Positions 9,111 to 17,954 of a DNA stretch of 62,631 nucleotides are shown in pieces; the first letter of the stretch is position 1, and every line of letters starts with the position of its first letter. Where the stretch lies: positions 1-62,631 of the forward strand of contig NZ_JAIXST010000078.1 of assembly GCF_027484545.1 (NCBI RefSeq). Direction: 5' to 3'. Position numbers and translations under genes: made by a program. This DNA comes from Runella sp. Lineage in GTDB: Bacteria > Bacteroidota > Bacteroidia > Cytophagales > Spirosomataceae. The notes under the pieces are model-generated. The model was not told the origin of the DNA. It ran no database searches and saw only the letters and a list, made by a program, of their open reading frames with translations.

Positions 9111-11447
9111 CTAAGGTTTTTTAGTTCTCACACCCCAATTATTCATATCTTCTACTTTCATTGGCAAAGATGAAATTATGAAATCCTTTGGTTTTTCACC
9201 TGTGTAAAGTATCGCTTCTTCTCCTTTTTTTAAATTCAGTTCAACCACGCCATCGTGCTGTTTCATTTTGACAGTTTTTGACGCAATCAGTTTTATTTCA
9301 CCCATAAAATCTGCTTTAATCAAACAGGGGTCTCCTGCAAGACTTTGGATTTTTATAAACTCAGTTTTACTATTTTTACTAACAGCACTGACTAAAAAGC
9401 CCCCCTCAGTACGTAGGTTAAAAAACTCGGTATTTTGCCAAGTTGAAGGTATCGCAGGGAAAACTCGAATGACTCCACCCCAACTTTGTATCAACATATC
9501 TAAAATACTGCGTGCCGCTGAAATAGGCGACTCAAATGTGGGGTTTTCTCTTTCACTGTAAAAAGTATTGGGTGTAGCCGTTGGCGTGCGTTTCGGGGCA
9601 GGCGGTTCTGCAAATCGGGGTAATAACTCTAAGGAACGATTGAGCCATTTCAACGCCTTATCGCCCTCGCCCAAAGCTGACCACAAAGACGATGCGCCTG
9701 AAAATTTATAAATACAATTGTCGCCATCTAAATCGGTAAAATGTTGAACAGATTTTTGCATCATCGGAATACGATTGGGTTCGTTTTCAATCGTCATGTC
9801 ATACAATGGAAAAATTGCAAAAAGGTGGCTATAATGCCGATGGGGTTTCGCAAAAGGCACGTCTTTGCCTATCATTATGCCGTTTTCATCTGTATTGTAG
9901 TCCTGCATTTTAGCAAGCGTTTCTTTCCAACGGGGCAATAAAGGGTCGTCAATTTTCAAGCGTTCAGCTATCGAAATCAATGTTTTAAAACCCCACCGAG
10001 CTAAGGCAATATTGAGACTGGTTTCTTTTGCATTACCGTATTCATCGGAATAGGTGTAGGGAATATGGTACAAACCATCGTCGCCTTTATACAAAATGCG
10101 TAAATAAACATTGAACGCCCGCCGCATCAAGGGATAAATCGCATTTCTCAAACGTACATCGTCCCCAATGCGGCTGTTGTGTACATAATACATCTGCATC
10201 AGCCATGGTAAAACGATGATATTCAATTCTTTATCATTATTTTTGTCGTCCGATAAAAACAGTGGATTGTACATATCGTCGTAGTTAACAGGATTTCTAA
10301 CACCTGCACAATCGGCTTGAAAAGCTGCGGGAACATTGGCGATGAGTTGGTCTTTATGACGGTCAATCAGTTGGTATAAATTATCTTCCAAATCCGCGTG
10401 ATTGGCAGTGCCAAACACAAAATACGTGAGTTGCACATTCAAATTCATCCACACGAGGGGCCAAGAAGTCGGCTTGAACCAAGGCCCCAAAAGGTCAATC
10501 ACAGGCCGATTGGGGTGGGTCGCACTGCCTAATTTGTACAATTGAATCCAATAAAAACTTTCCAAACGGGCATCTGGAATAGATATAAAACTTGCAGAAT
10601 AGTAGTTGTGCCACCAATTTCGGTGGGCTTTTTCCATATCGCTGACTTTTTTCTGTAGCCCCGCTTTTATCGTAGCTACCGCATCCATCGCCGAACCCGA
10701 AGCGGCTTTGCGGTATTTGCCCCAACGATTGGCAACTGTCACCAAAACGGTTCGTGAATTATCGGCATTAGTTTTTTCGCTCCACGCCGTTGCATAATCA
10801 TCGCCCATCAACAAAGGCTGCGTGACGACTTCTATAGCGTCCATTATTTCTGTGCGAAAAGGTGGGTTTTGTTCATATTTTACATTCAATTCTAAACCCA
10901 TTGCCCGTTTTGCAATGTAGCGTGCGCTTTGTGCTAATTGTGGTCGGAATTGAAATTTTACCGTTTTTTCATTGCCCGTTGTTGTCATATTGACCACAAT
11001 CAATTCTTCTTCCGAAGGGGTAAAACAGCGAAAAGACAGTGTGCCTTCGGTCGTAGTCAATTCGCCTCTGATTTCAGCGTTCCATAAATCAGTGCAGATT
11101 GATGTTTTTATGATTTTGCCGACAGGCTTTAAAAGCAATTGCCCAATGGGCAAACGCGAAGTTTCATAGGCACTCGGTTCTTTTGTACGGTGGTCAAACA
11201 CGTCCGTTCTGCCAATTTCAAAACGCAGCGCATTGGTGTCTATATCGTCTTTAAAAAGTATCGTTCCCAATAAACCATTGCCGACAAAAGCCCCTTCAAA
11301 ATAGTCGGCGGGCATTTTATCCCACACTAAATCGTGTTGCGCCAAATAGGATTGCCAATGGACGTTTAGTTGAACGGCCGTTTGTTTTTGTGCCGAACAA
11401 AGGATGTTTGTTATGAGAAAACAGAGTATTGTAGTTGTTATTTTCAT
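9111..11447 (-). CDS. GH95-like glycoside hydrolase (alpha-L-fucosidase/galactosidase family)
   Basis: This 778-residue secreted protein has a signal peptide ending near CSAQ (about 19). The N-terminal domain has FEGAFVGNGLLGTILFKDD, which is typical of GH95 N-domains. The (alpha/alpha)6 catalytic part contains ATHPNRPVIDLLGPWFKP, WMNLNVQLTYFVFGTANH and HRHYSHLFAIFPL. A C-terminal beta domain follows. GH95 members remove alpha-1,2-L-fucose or alpha-L-galactose. The GPW...N(L)NVQLTY block matches the family, but the sequence is divergent, so specificity is open. It would trim fucose or galactose branches of the PUL substrate. Directly upstream lies a pseudogene. Confidence 0.72.
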   Translation of the reverse strand: MKITTTILCFLITNILCSAQKQTAVQLNVHWQSYLAQHDLVWDKMPADYFEGAFVGNGLLGTILFKDDIDTNALRFEIGRTDVFDHRTKEPSAYETSRLPIGQLLLKPVGKIIKTSICTDLWNAEIRGELTTTEGTLSFRCFTPSEEELIVVNMTTTGNEKTVKFQFRPQLAQSARYIAKRAMGLELNVKYEQNPPFRTEIMDAIEVVTQPLLMGDDYATAWSEKTNADNSRTVLVTVANRWGKYRKAASGSAMDAVATIKAGLQKKVSDMEKAHRNWWHNYYSASFISIPDARLESFYWIQLYKLGSATHPNRPVIDLLGPWFKPTSWPLVWMNLNVQLTYFVFGTANHADLEDNLYQLIDRHKDQLIANVPAAFQADCAGVRNPVNYDDMYNPLFLSDDKNNDKELNIIVLPWLMQMYYVHNSRIGDDVRLRNAIYPLMRRAFNVYLRILYKGDDGLYHIPYTYSDEYGNAKETSLNIALARWGFKTLISIAERLKIDDPLLPRWKETLAKMQDYNTDENGIMIGKDVPFAKPHRHYSHLFAIFPLYDMTIENEPNRIPMMQKSVQHFTDLDGDNCIYKFSGASSLWSALGEGDKALKWLNRSLELLPRFAEPPAPKRTPTATPNTFYSERENPTFESPISAARSILDMLIQSWGGVIRVFPAIPSTWQNTEFFNLRTEGGFLVSAVSKNSKTEFIKIQSLAGDPCLIKADFMGEIKLIASKTVKMKQHDGVVELNLKKGEEAILYTGEKPKDFIISSLPMKVEDMNNWGVRTKKP

Positions 11448-11507
11448 AATTTAATTGGTCGTGAAGTTTCCCCTCCATAAAAAAGGTATTTTTAAGGTAT
11501 AAAATGC

Positions 11508-11913
11508 TCATTTTATCGCATCTCTCACTTCTTCAATAAACTTAGCCACTTTCACTTTTGGGTCGCCTTTGCCAAGTGTTTCAAGTGGAATATAGCTTCG
11601 ATAACTGCTGTTTGAATAAAATCATTGTGGTTTTGAATGGCGTCAATAACACCGTGTTTTTGACCGTATTCGACACATTCTTTGATGTCTTTGACCATCC
11701 ATGTCGCAATCGTATCCCATGAATATTCTTTTATGGGGTTCATGGTTTTTGCCATCAACGGGTCGTTGAAAGAAAAGGCATTTAAACTGGTTTTTAAAAA
11801 TCTCTTTTTAGGGTTTTTGGCACTTTTTTTGTACGATATAAATCAAAAGATGTCAACGCAGGTGCAAATACCATTGATTTTATAAAATTTCTTCTTGCTG
11901 TTTGATTTTTCAT
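11508..11913 (-). pseudogene. Decayed Tat-type sugar phosphate isomerase/epimerase (TIM barrel) gene
   Basis: Three pieces of one gene remain in order. At 11913 an ATG opens MKNQTARRNFIKSM, a Tat-like signal, and stops after about 39 codons. In another frame follow LKTSLNAFSFNDPLMAKTMNP and KECVEYGQKHGV...QNHNDF, matching xylose-isomerase-like TIM-barrel epimerases. A last piece, PLETLGKGDPKVKVAKFIEE to the stop at 11508, is the family C-terminus. A full gene would be about 290-310 codons, while only about 135 codons of sequence remain. There are at least two internal deletions (after MNP and after HNDFIQTA) and frame breaks. It is flanked by intact PUL genes on the same strand, so the loss is probably recent and tolerated. 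Confidence 0.85.
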
Positions 11914-11970
11914 CACGTTGTTATTTAGTTCTGTAAAAAAGGTGAAATACAGAGGGGGTAAAAAAGTAAA

Positions 11971-13815
11971 TCATTTCCCCAATTTCAACTCCTCCATCAA
12001 AGCTAAAGAGAAAAATGCAGCTGAATAAGCACATGTCACAGGATACCACGGTCTGAAAGCTGCGCCCACTGCCGAGTGTAAATTTACGCCAACTAAACCG
12101 CCTTTGGCTTGCAAGTCGGGTCCATCGTATTGATTGTTGATGCACCAAGTCAAGGCTTTTCGGGCAGCATTTAGGTATTTTTTATCCGAAGAGGCTTTGT
12201 AGGTTTGATACAAAAGATAACTCCAAAGGGCTGTTCCTTTTTCACTCGCCCCCGCTTTTTCTATGGTTTCATCGGCGATGAAAGCCCAACAGCCTTCTTT
12301 TTTTTGCCATAAAAGCATTTGGTCTGCCATTTTTTTGGCTAATGTCAAATATTCGCCTGTGGGAACAGCTCGGTGCGTTGCCAACAGGCCTTCCATTGCC
12401 CAACCTAAGCCACGGGTCATTTTTATAGACGTTTGAACACCCGTTTTTTTGTGCCAACCCCGTTCCCAAAGCCCATCAGCACGGCTTAGTTTTTTAATGT
12501 GTTCTTTCATGTATCGGTCTGTCATTTTTTGATAATACGGGTCTTTTGTCACGGCGAACAATTCGGCTAACCCCTCTGTTCCAAAGCCCGATTCATCAAT
12601 GGTGTGTACCGAAAACTTATTTTCATCTATATAAAAATCTTGTGGAATAAGCCCATATTTTTTCATCAAAGTATCTGTCGTGGCGGCTAATAATTTGGCA
12701 GCGTCCAAATACTCTTTTTTACCTGTAAAATTATAAAGCGGTAGCCAACCCCATCCTGACAAAAAATTAGCATCGGAAGTAGCAACACAATGTTGATAAC
12801 CAAAATCGGGCAAAATAATGTCTCTGCGCCAGCGTGAAATAGGCACGCCGTAAACAGGGTGTTTGGTATCCATAATGCGGAGGGATAAGCCATTTTGACC
12901 TATTGCATCGGCAATGTTGATTAACTCTGTTGTGTTTTTCGATAGATTTAAATCTTGAATTTTGGTCGCTTCCAATAAAGCTTTTATGGCTGGCCCTGCG
13001 CCCCAAATCCAATGAGAGGAACGGTAAGTTTGGGCTTCAATGTCATAAAAAAGATTCAAACTGCCATAAGTTGGGCTTGCTGGATTGTGATTTTGAGAAC
13101 GAATAATGTATTCTAAGGCATTTTTAAGGGATAACTTAACGTTTTTAGACGATAAATCATCTGTCTTCGGTTTTGTGAAAACGCTTAATTTTTTTGTAAA
13201 ATCAATCTTTTGTGTGCGTGTTTCAGTTTTACTATTTTGAAGATAGCTAACTTCGACGGTACCCGACCAAGTTTCAGATAGTGGTTCGATATTATATCTA
13301 AATTGTCCGTTGATGAGCGGAACTTCTTGTAAAAAATAAAAATCCTGTACTTTAACTGTGGCAGGCTCTACATACAATGAGTTTTCCCAATCTTCTAAAA
13401 GATGTGGTGCCAAATAGAGTATTTGTTCATTTGGATAAATAGTTTTGTGGAAATGTTGGTTCCATGCCCACAATGTTGGCTTTTCATTCAATTGGACAAC
13501 GGGTTTTACACCATTTTGCAATCTTAAATCTACAACAGGATACCATATTTCTTTATTTGGTCGTGGACTTGGAACAACTGTACTTGGGTCTGGATTTTTT
13601 GGTGAAATGTCAGTTATTTTTGTTATTCTGTTATTTCTGTCTGACTTTATTTTTACATAAACTTTCTTAATATCAGTAGAAAAGGTAGCTCTCAACTCTA
13701 TTTTATTTTCAATTGAAAATACAGAGATTTCGTTATTTGTTTGCCCAATACTTTCTAATGAAAGATACATTAGAAAGTATAAAAAACTGAGTTTGATAGA
13801 TTTGTAATTTTTCAT
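11971..13815 (-). CDS. GH88/GH105-like six-hairpin hydrolase with beta N-domain
   Basis: The 614-residue protein has a signal peptide (about 1-24). Residues about 30-210 form a beta-rich domain I cannot assign. Residues about 225-610 look like an (alpha/alpha)6 barrel related to GH88/GH105/GH154 unsaturated-uronyl hydrolases and glucuronidases. Marks are SDANFLSGWGWLPLYNFTG, DESGFGTEGLAELFAVT, MTRGLGWAMEGLLATHRA, EKGTALWSYLLYQTYK and AFRPWYPVTCAYSAAFF. The TRGLGWAM and GTALWSYLLY blocks parallel the RGxGW and GTAxFxY blocks of GH105. It likely removes a uronic acid from oligosaccharides, but the exact family needs a profile search. Cellular place: periplasm or cell surface. Confidence 0.65.
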   Translation of the reverse strand: MKNYKSIKLSFLYFLMYLSLESIGQTNNEISVFSIENKIELRATFSTDIKKVYVKIKSDRNNRITKITDISPKNPDPSTVVPSPRPNKEIWYPVVDLRLQNGVKPVVQLNEKPTLWAWNQHFHKTIYPNEQILYLAPHLLEDWENSLYVEPATVKVQDFYFLQEVPLINGQFRYNIEPLSETWSGTVEVSYLQNSKTETRTQKIDFTKKLSVFTKPKTDDLSSKNVKLSLKNALEYIIRSQNHNPASPTYGSLNLFYDIEAQTYRSSHWIWGAGPAIKALLEATKIQDLNLSKNTTELINIADAIGQNGLSLRIMDTKHPVYGVPISRWRRDIILPDFGYQHCVATSDANFLSGWGWLPLYNFTGKKEYLDAAKLLAATTDTLMKKYGLIPQDFYIDENKFSVHTIDESGFGTEGLAELFAVTKDPYYQKMTDRYMKEHIKKLSRADGLWERGWHKKTGVQTSIKMTRGLGWAMEGLLATHRAVPTGEYLTLAKKMADQMLLWQKKEGCWAFIADETIEKAGASEKGTALWSYLLYQTYKASSDKKYLNAARKALTWCINNQYDGPDLQAKGGLVGVNLHSAVGAAFRPWYPVTCAYSAAFFSLALMEELKLGK

Positions 13816-13833
13816 TTTAAATAAATAGTTTAC

Positions 13834-15264
13834 TCAATTTGTCTTCATTCCCGGTTTTAACAATGCCCTGGGGCGATTGGCCTCTGCGGTTTTAGGTACT
13901 TGTGAATTTGCAATAACCGCTTTACCTTTTATTGCAAATTTTTGAGTTTTTTGGTCGTTCACCTGATTGATATATTCTTTCGGGTCATTTTTATGAATAT
14001 AGAGTTCTGTGCCTCTTTTGCCGCCATCCCATTCCGTATATCGCCATTGATTATTAATGACAGTTCTGCCTAAAACATCTACATTTTGGGTACTGTCATA
14101 ATGAAAAACCATGCTTTTTGCAGGTGGAATGATTCTGTTTTTTCCACTAAAAAAGGGGACTAAATTTTTTCCTTCTAAAACTGGTAAAGTTGACCCGCCA
14201 CTTAATGCCACTAAAGTTGGATAAATGTCTAAAAGTTCTACTGGCGAATTGACAACTTTTCCTTTTGGAATTCCAGCCCCAGCCATAATCATCGGCACAT
14301 GGGTAGAAGCATCAAATTGACTTAACTTTGCCCAAAGACCATCATGGTCGCCAAGGTGAAATCCATTGTCGCCCACCAAAACCACGACGGTGTTTTCCCA
14401 TAAAGAAAGTTTATCCATTTCATCTAATAAAAGCCCAATTTGTGAATCTGTAAATGAAATACAGGCATAATATCCTTGAATCGCTTCTTTTCTGTTGGGT
14501 TGAGAAAAACCTGATAGCTCAGTTTGTAAAGCAATTGGTGGGACATTAGACATTTTTGGTTCGGCTGGAATAGAAATTTTGTCTTTTGGATATAAATCAA
14601 AAAAACGTTTTGGGGCAGTCCATGGCAAATGCGGTTTGTGAAAACCTGCTGCTAAAAAAAAGGGCTTTTTTTCATTTACTTTTTCCCTCAAAAATCTCAA
14701 AATAGTTTGGGTATTGTGTGCGTCACGAGTTCTTGAACCGTCTGATGACAGTGCCAAAGAACTTGGTTTGCCGTCTCCTCCACCTTGGCGAGTATCCACG
14801 GCACTTTTTTCTTCTGGATCTTGGCTTGGATTATCTTCGTAAAAATCCCAAGAAGCAACATCACTCATTTTAGCATTGTGGAAAACCTTACCAGCCCCTG
14901 CTGTGAAATACCCTTTCTGGCGAAAATATTGAGGCAACATCACGGCATTGGGCAGGGCTGTTCTGGCTGAAACATTTAAGACATAAATACCCGTAGTCTC
15001 GGGTCTTTTACCACTTAGAAATGATGCCCTGCTTGGATTGCACAACGGATATTGGCAATAGGCACGGTCAAAACGCACCCCTTTTGCAGCTAAACGGTCA
15101 ATGTTTGGTGAAAAAACTTCTTTGTTTCCATAGCAACCAAGCGAAGTGTTCAAATCATCAACTACAATGAAAAGTACATTGGGTGTTTTTTTAGATAATT
15201 CTTGCGAATAAACTGGTGTTAAAAAAAAAGTTATAAGTACAAAAACTTGAATAGCCTTTATCAT
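13834..15264 (-). CDS. Secreted sulfatase, iduronate-2-sulfatase-like (S1_7-like)
   Basis: This 476-residue sulfatase has a signal peptide ending near PVYS (about 20). The active site is LCNPSRASFLSG with formylglycine precursor Cys75; CNPSR uses Ser in place of the usual Thr, which is common in this subfamily. VVDDLNTSLGCYGN (about 34-47) and LVGDNGFHLGDHDGLWAK contain metal and sulfate ligands. The GFHKPHLPW segment matches iduronate-2-sulfatase-like enzymes. It is more distant from the pair at 4342 and 27512 than those are from each other. The gap to the fusion gene upstream is only 11 bp, so the two are co-transcribed. Confidence 0.88.
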   Translation of the reverse strand: MIKAIQVFVLITFFLTPVYSQELSKKTPNVLFIVVDDLNTSLGCYGNKEVFSPNIDRLAAKGVRFDRAYCQYPLCNPSRASFLSGKRPETTGIYVLNVSARTALPNAVMLPQYFRQKGYFTAGAGKVFHNAKMSDVASWDFYEDNPSQDPEEKSAVDTRQGGGDGKPSSLALSSDGSRTRDAHNTQTILRFLREKVNEKKPFFLAAGFHKPHLPWTAPKRFFDLYPKDKISIPAEPKMSNVPPIALQTELSGFSQPNRKEAIQGYYACISFTDSQIGLLLDEMDKLSLWENTVVVLVGDNGFHLGDHDGLWAKLSQFDASTHVPMIMAGAGIPKGKVVNSPVELLDIYPTLVALSGGSTLPVLEGKNLVPFFSGKNRIIPPAKSMVFHYDSTQNVDVLGRTVINNQWRYTEWDGGKRGTELYIHKNDPKEYINQVNDQKTQKFAIKGKAVIANSQVPKTAEANRPRALLKPGMKTN

Positions 15265-15275
15265 TGTGTCCTATT

Positions 15276-17951
15276 TTAAAAGGTTAATTGCCCTAAAAAT
15301 GAATTGTAAATCGTTTCATCGACTTCCTTTGCCAATTTATCATAAGCAGGATTGGAATAAGCTTTTGCTGCTGTTTTAAGTATATTGACGGTTTCGCCGT
15401 ATTCCATTTTCTTGATTTGCTTATAATTCCAAGTTTTTTCTTTTTTTAGATAAGGTATTATCCAATTCACACATTTTTGAAGGCTTTTGCCATCGGCAGT
15501 CTGGTAGTTCCACAAATCAATATTTAGATGTTCAGCTAAATGTGCATTATGAAAAAAGCCCATTAAATTCATGTTCACGTACCCCCAAGAGGTGGTGCGT
15601 TCTAATTCGTGTGGTTGACTGCCATCGGGTTTAAGCTGACTTTCAATGCGTTTTTTTGTAACTGCTATCTGTTTTTTTGCTAAATCATTCTGACCTGTAA
15701 AAAGTGCATAGGATATAATCTGAACATCATAATACGTTCCATGATTATTATGCTCGTCGGCTTCGTCAATGCCCAGTGGGCTTTCCAAAGTCCATGTCAA
15801 GAAATCCATGAACCATTTTTTTAAATCCTCATGGTCTTTTTTTGACCAGTTTTTAGAGTTTTGCAATAAAATAGCAGCGTCAATTACTCGGTTTAAGGCA
15901 CGGGTTTCGATGAGTCCAATGCCTCGCCCTGTATTGATTCCTGGAATTCCCTGTCCAAAGTTTAGATTTGGATTTTGGCGGGTTTCTTTGTCCAAAAACC
16001 ATGTTTTGATGATTTTGGAAGCAAATTCGGCATAGTGTTCGTCTTTTGTGAAAAAATAAGCCAAAGCCAAAGTTTCAGCATCGTCTTCGACTTTATCCAT
16101 TTCATCCGAGTCTGTTATTTCATAATATTCTGGATTTCGTTCGCCATCACGTCGGATATACGGCAATCCGTTTGGCTTTGAAGGGTCAGGCCACCAATAC
16201 GGCCCTATACTCATGTAGTCGTGTTTGTCGCCACTGGGTGGGGTTTGCTTTTTGTGCATTACCGAGTACAATTTTCCTTCTTTAACAATCTTATCAGCAC
16301 TTTTCAAAAGATTTTTTAGTGCTTGTTTTTTAGAAGGGTCAGTATTATTGGTAATGGCTTTAAGGTTTTTCGCCAAAATCCCTTCATTTAATAGAAGTGT
16401 CGAAGAACTGTTTGTTGCAAAATCGTTGTCTAACACACCTTTTATTATTTCTGTCCAAACCTTATAGCCTTTTTCGTTAAAATGTAGTTTGTCATTGATG
16501 TACATTTCGGGCTGGTATTTTCCATCTTTACCCAAAAGCTGTTGCATGGTTTCAATAAAATGCAGGTTTGGTGTATTTTGACAGTAGCTTTTAAACAACT
16601 CATTTGCTTCTACTATTTTGTTTTGAACTGCCCAACGGCGTTCATTTGGTGAAATAGCAATATAGTAAATTGGCGTAGTTGGGTGTTTTTGACGCACCTT
16701 TTGTACGACAGATTTAAAGGCTTCCAAAACTTGGGTCGGAGTTTTATCTTGTTTTCCTGCCGTAATATCGTTACTTCCAGAATAAAAAACGATGGCTTTG
16801 AAAGCGTGATTAGCCATAATTCGGTCAATGTAATAAGCCATTTCTCCAATATTAGACCCTCCAAAACCACGATGAATGATTTCGTGTGGGGCTAAATCTT
16901 GCTTGATGGTTTTCCATAAACGGATGTAGGAACTTCCAGTAACTAAAATGGCATTTGATGAATAGGATTCCGTTTTATCTAATTTTTCAAATTCTTGAAT
17001 TTCTTTTTCAAATCTTAATATTCCCTTTGAATCTTCGTTTCTATTTAGTTGTGCAAAAAGCCATTGATTTACTTCCTTTAACGCATCTAATTGATTTTCA
17101 TTTCCGATGTTATGCCCTGCGTTCACATACAGTCGTATGCCTGTCGGAATGCCTATGGCTAAGGCTCTTTCATACAAAATTTTGCTGCCGTATTTAAAAC
17201 CATGATAAGCGTATGAAGAATCAAAAGGCACAGTGACGTCGGCAGTTCCATGAATATTAAACATGGGAATATCACCTTGTTGAATCCAATGATAGTCAAC
17301 CATTGCCCCCCAACAGTCCACTACAGCATGTACCTTTGAAGAGTAACCCGCATTACCACTTGTTCCTTCTAACGTACCATGTTTTTGAATATTGATGTAT
17401 TTGGGTACTTCCTGTTGGTCCAAATACGCCAGTTGCAGGGCAGTCATAGAGCCAGCCGAGCCGCCCATAACATAGATTTTGGTAGTATCTACGCCGTATT
17501 TTTCAGCGTTTTTTCTAAAAAAACGAATGGCAGCCTTGGCATCTTGAACGGCTCGAATCATTGCTTCAAAATACGAGGTGTCAGATTTTGGTTTTTCTAT
17601 TCCTAATCTATAATTGATAGAGCTTGTTACATAACCACGTTTTGTAAAACTTCGACTAAATAGCATTTGAAAACCTTTTGCTTTATCGCCATTGACAAAA
17701 CCACCGCCATGAATGAATACAATGAGAGGGCGTTTTTTTAAAGTGTCAGAAGTTGGTGAATAAATATCGAGCAGTAATTTTTCGGATTCACCCTTGATGT
17801 TTTTAGCTTCGCCATATTGAATATTTTTTAGAGAATCTATGGAAGCAAATACTTCATTTTTAAAACGTTGTGTGTTTTGTCCTTGCATGTTTTGTGCAAA
17901 GAAAAACAGCGTAAATAATGGCGTGAAAATGTAACGAATCATATCTTTCAA
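15276..17951 (-). CDS. Three-domain fusion: carboxylesterase + SGNH hydrolase + alginate lyase
   Basis: This 891-residue secreted protein joins three catalytic domains. Residues about 40-300 are an alpha/beta esterase: HGGGF (81-85), GGSAGS with Ser165, Asp238 in HGTADVTVP, and His280. Residues about 315-510 are a PAF-acetylhydrolase-like SGNH domain: VTGSSYIRLW (Ser341), GFGGSN, YSGSND and DKLHF (Asp487/His490). Residues about 525-891 are an Alginate_lyase domain with YWWPDPSKPNGLPYIRRDG, GRGIGLIETRA and NNHGTYYD (His737). Every domain keeps its apparent catalytic residues. One enzyme could therefore remove acyl groups and cleave the uronate chain. The reading frame is continuous, with no sign of a frameshift join. 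Confidence 0.85.
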   Translation of the reverse strand: MKDMIRYIFTPLFTLFFFAQNMQGQNTQRFKNEVFASIDSLKNIQYGEAKNIKGESEKLLLDIYSPTSDTLKKRPLIVFIHGGGFVNGDKAKGFQMLFSRSFTKRGYVTSSINYRLGIEKPKSDTSYFEAMIRAVQDAKAAIRFFRKNAEKYGVDTTKIYVMGGSAGSMTALQLAYLDQQEVPKYINIQKHGTLEGTSGNAGYSSKVHAVVDCWGAMVDYHWIQQGDIPMFNIHGTADVTVPFDSSYAYHGFKYGSKILYERALAIGIPTGIRLYVNAGHNIGNENQLDALKEVNQWLFAQLNRNEDSKGILRFEKEIQEFEKLDKTESYSSNAILVTGSSYIRLWKTIKQDLAPHEIIHRGFGGSNIGEMAYYIDRIMANHAFKAIVFYSGSNDITAGKQDKTPTQVLEAFKSVVQKVRQKHPTTPIYYIAISPNERRWAVQNKIVEANELFKSYCQNTPNLHFIETMQQLLGKDGKYQPEMYINDKLHFNEKGYKVWTEIIKGVLDNDFATNSSSTLLLNEGILAKNLKAITNNTDPSKKQALKNLLKSADKIVKEGKLYSVMHKKQTPPSGDKHDYMSIGPYWWPDPSKPNGLPYIRRDGERNPEYYEITDSDEMDKVEDDAETLALAYFFTKDEHYAEFASKIIKTWFLDKETRQNPNLNFGQGIPGINTGRGIGLIETRALNRVIDAAILLQNSKNWSKKDHEDLKKWFMDFLTWTLESPLGIDEADEHNNHGTYYDVQIISYALFTGQNDLAKKQIAVTKKRIESQLKPDGSQPHELERTTSWGYVNMNLMGFFHNAHLAEHLNIDLWNYQTADGKSLQKCVNWIIPYLKKEKTWNYKQIKKMEYGETVNILKTAAKAYSNPAYDKLAKEVDETIYNSFLGQLTF

Positions 17952-17954
17952 GTT

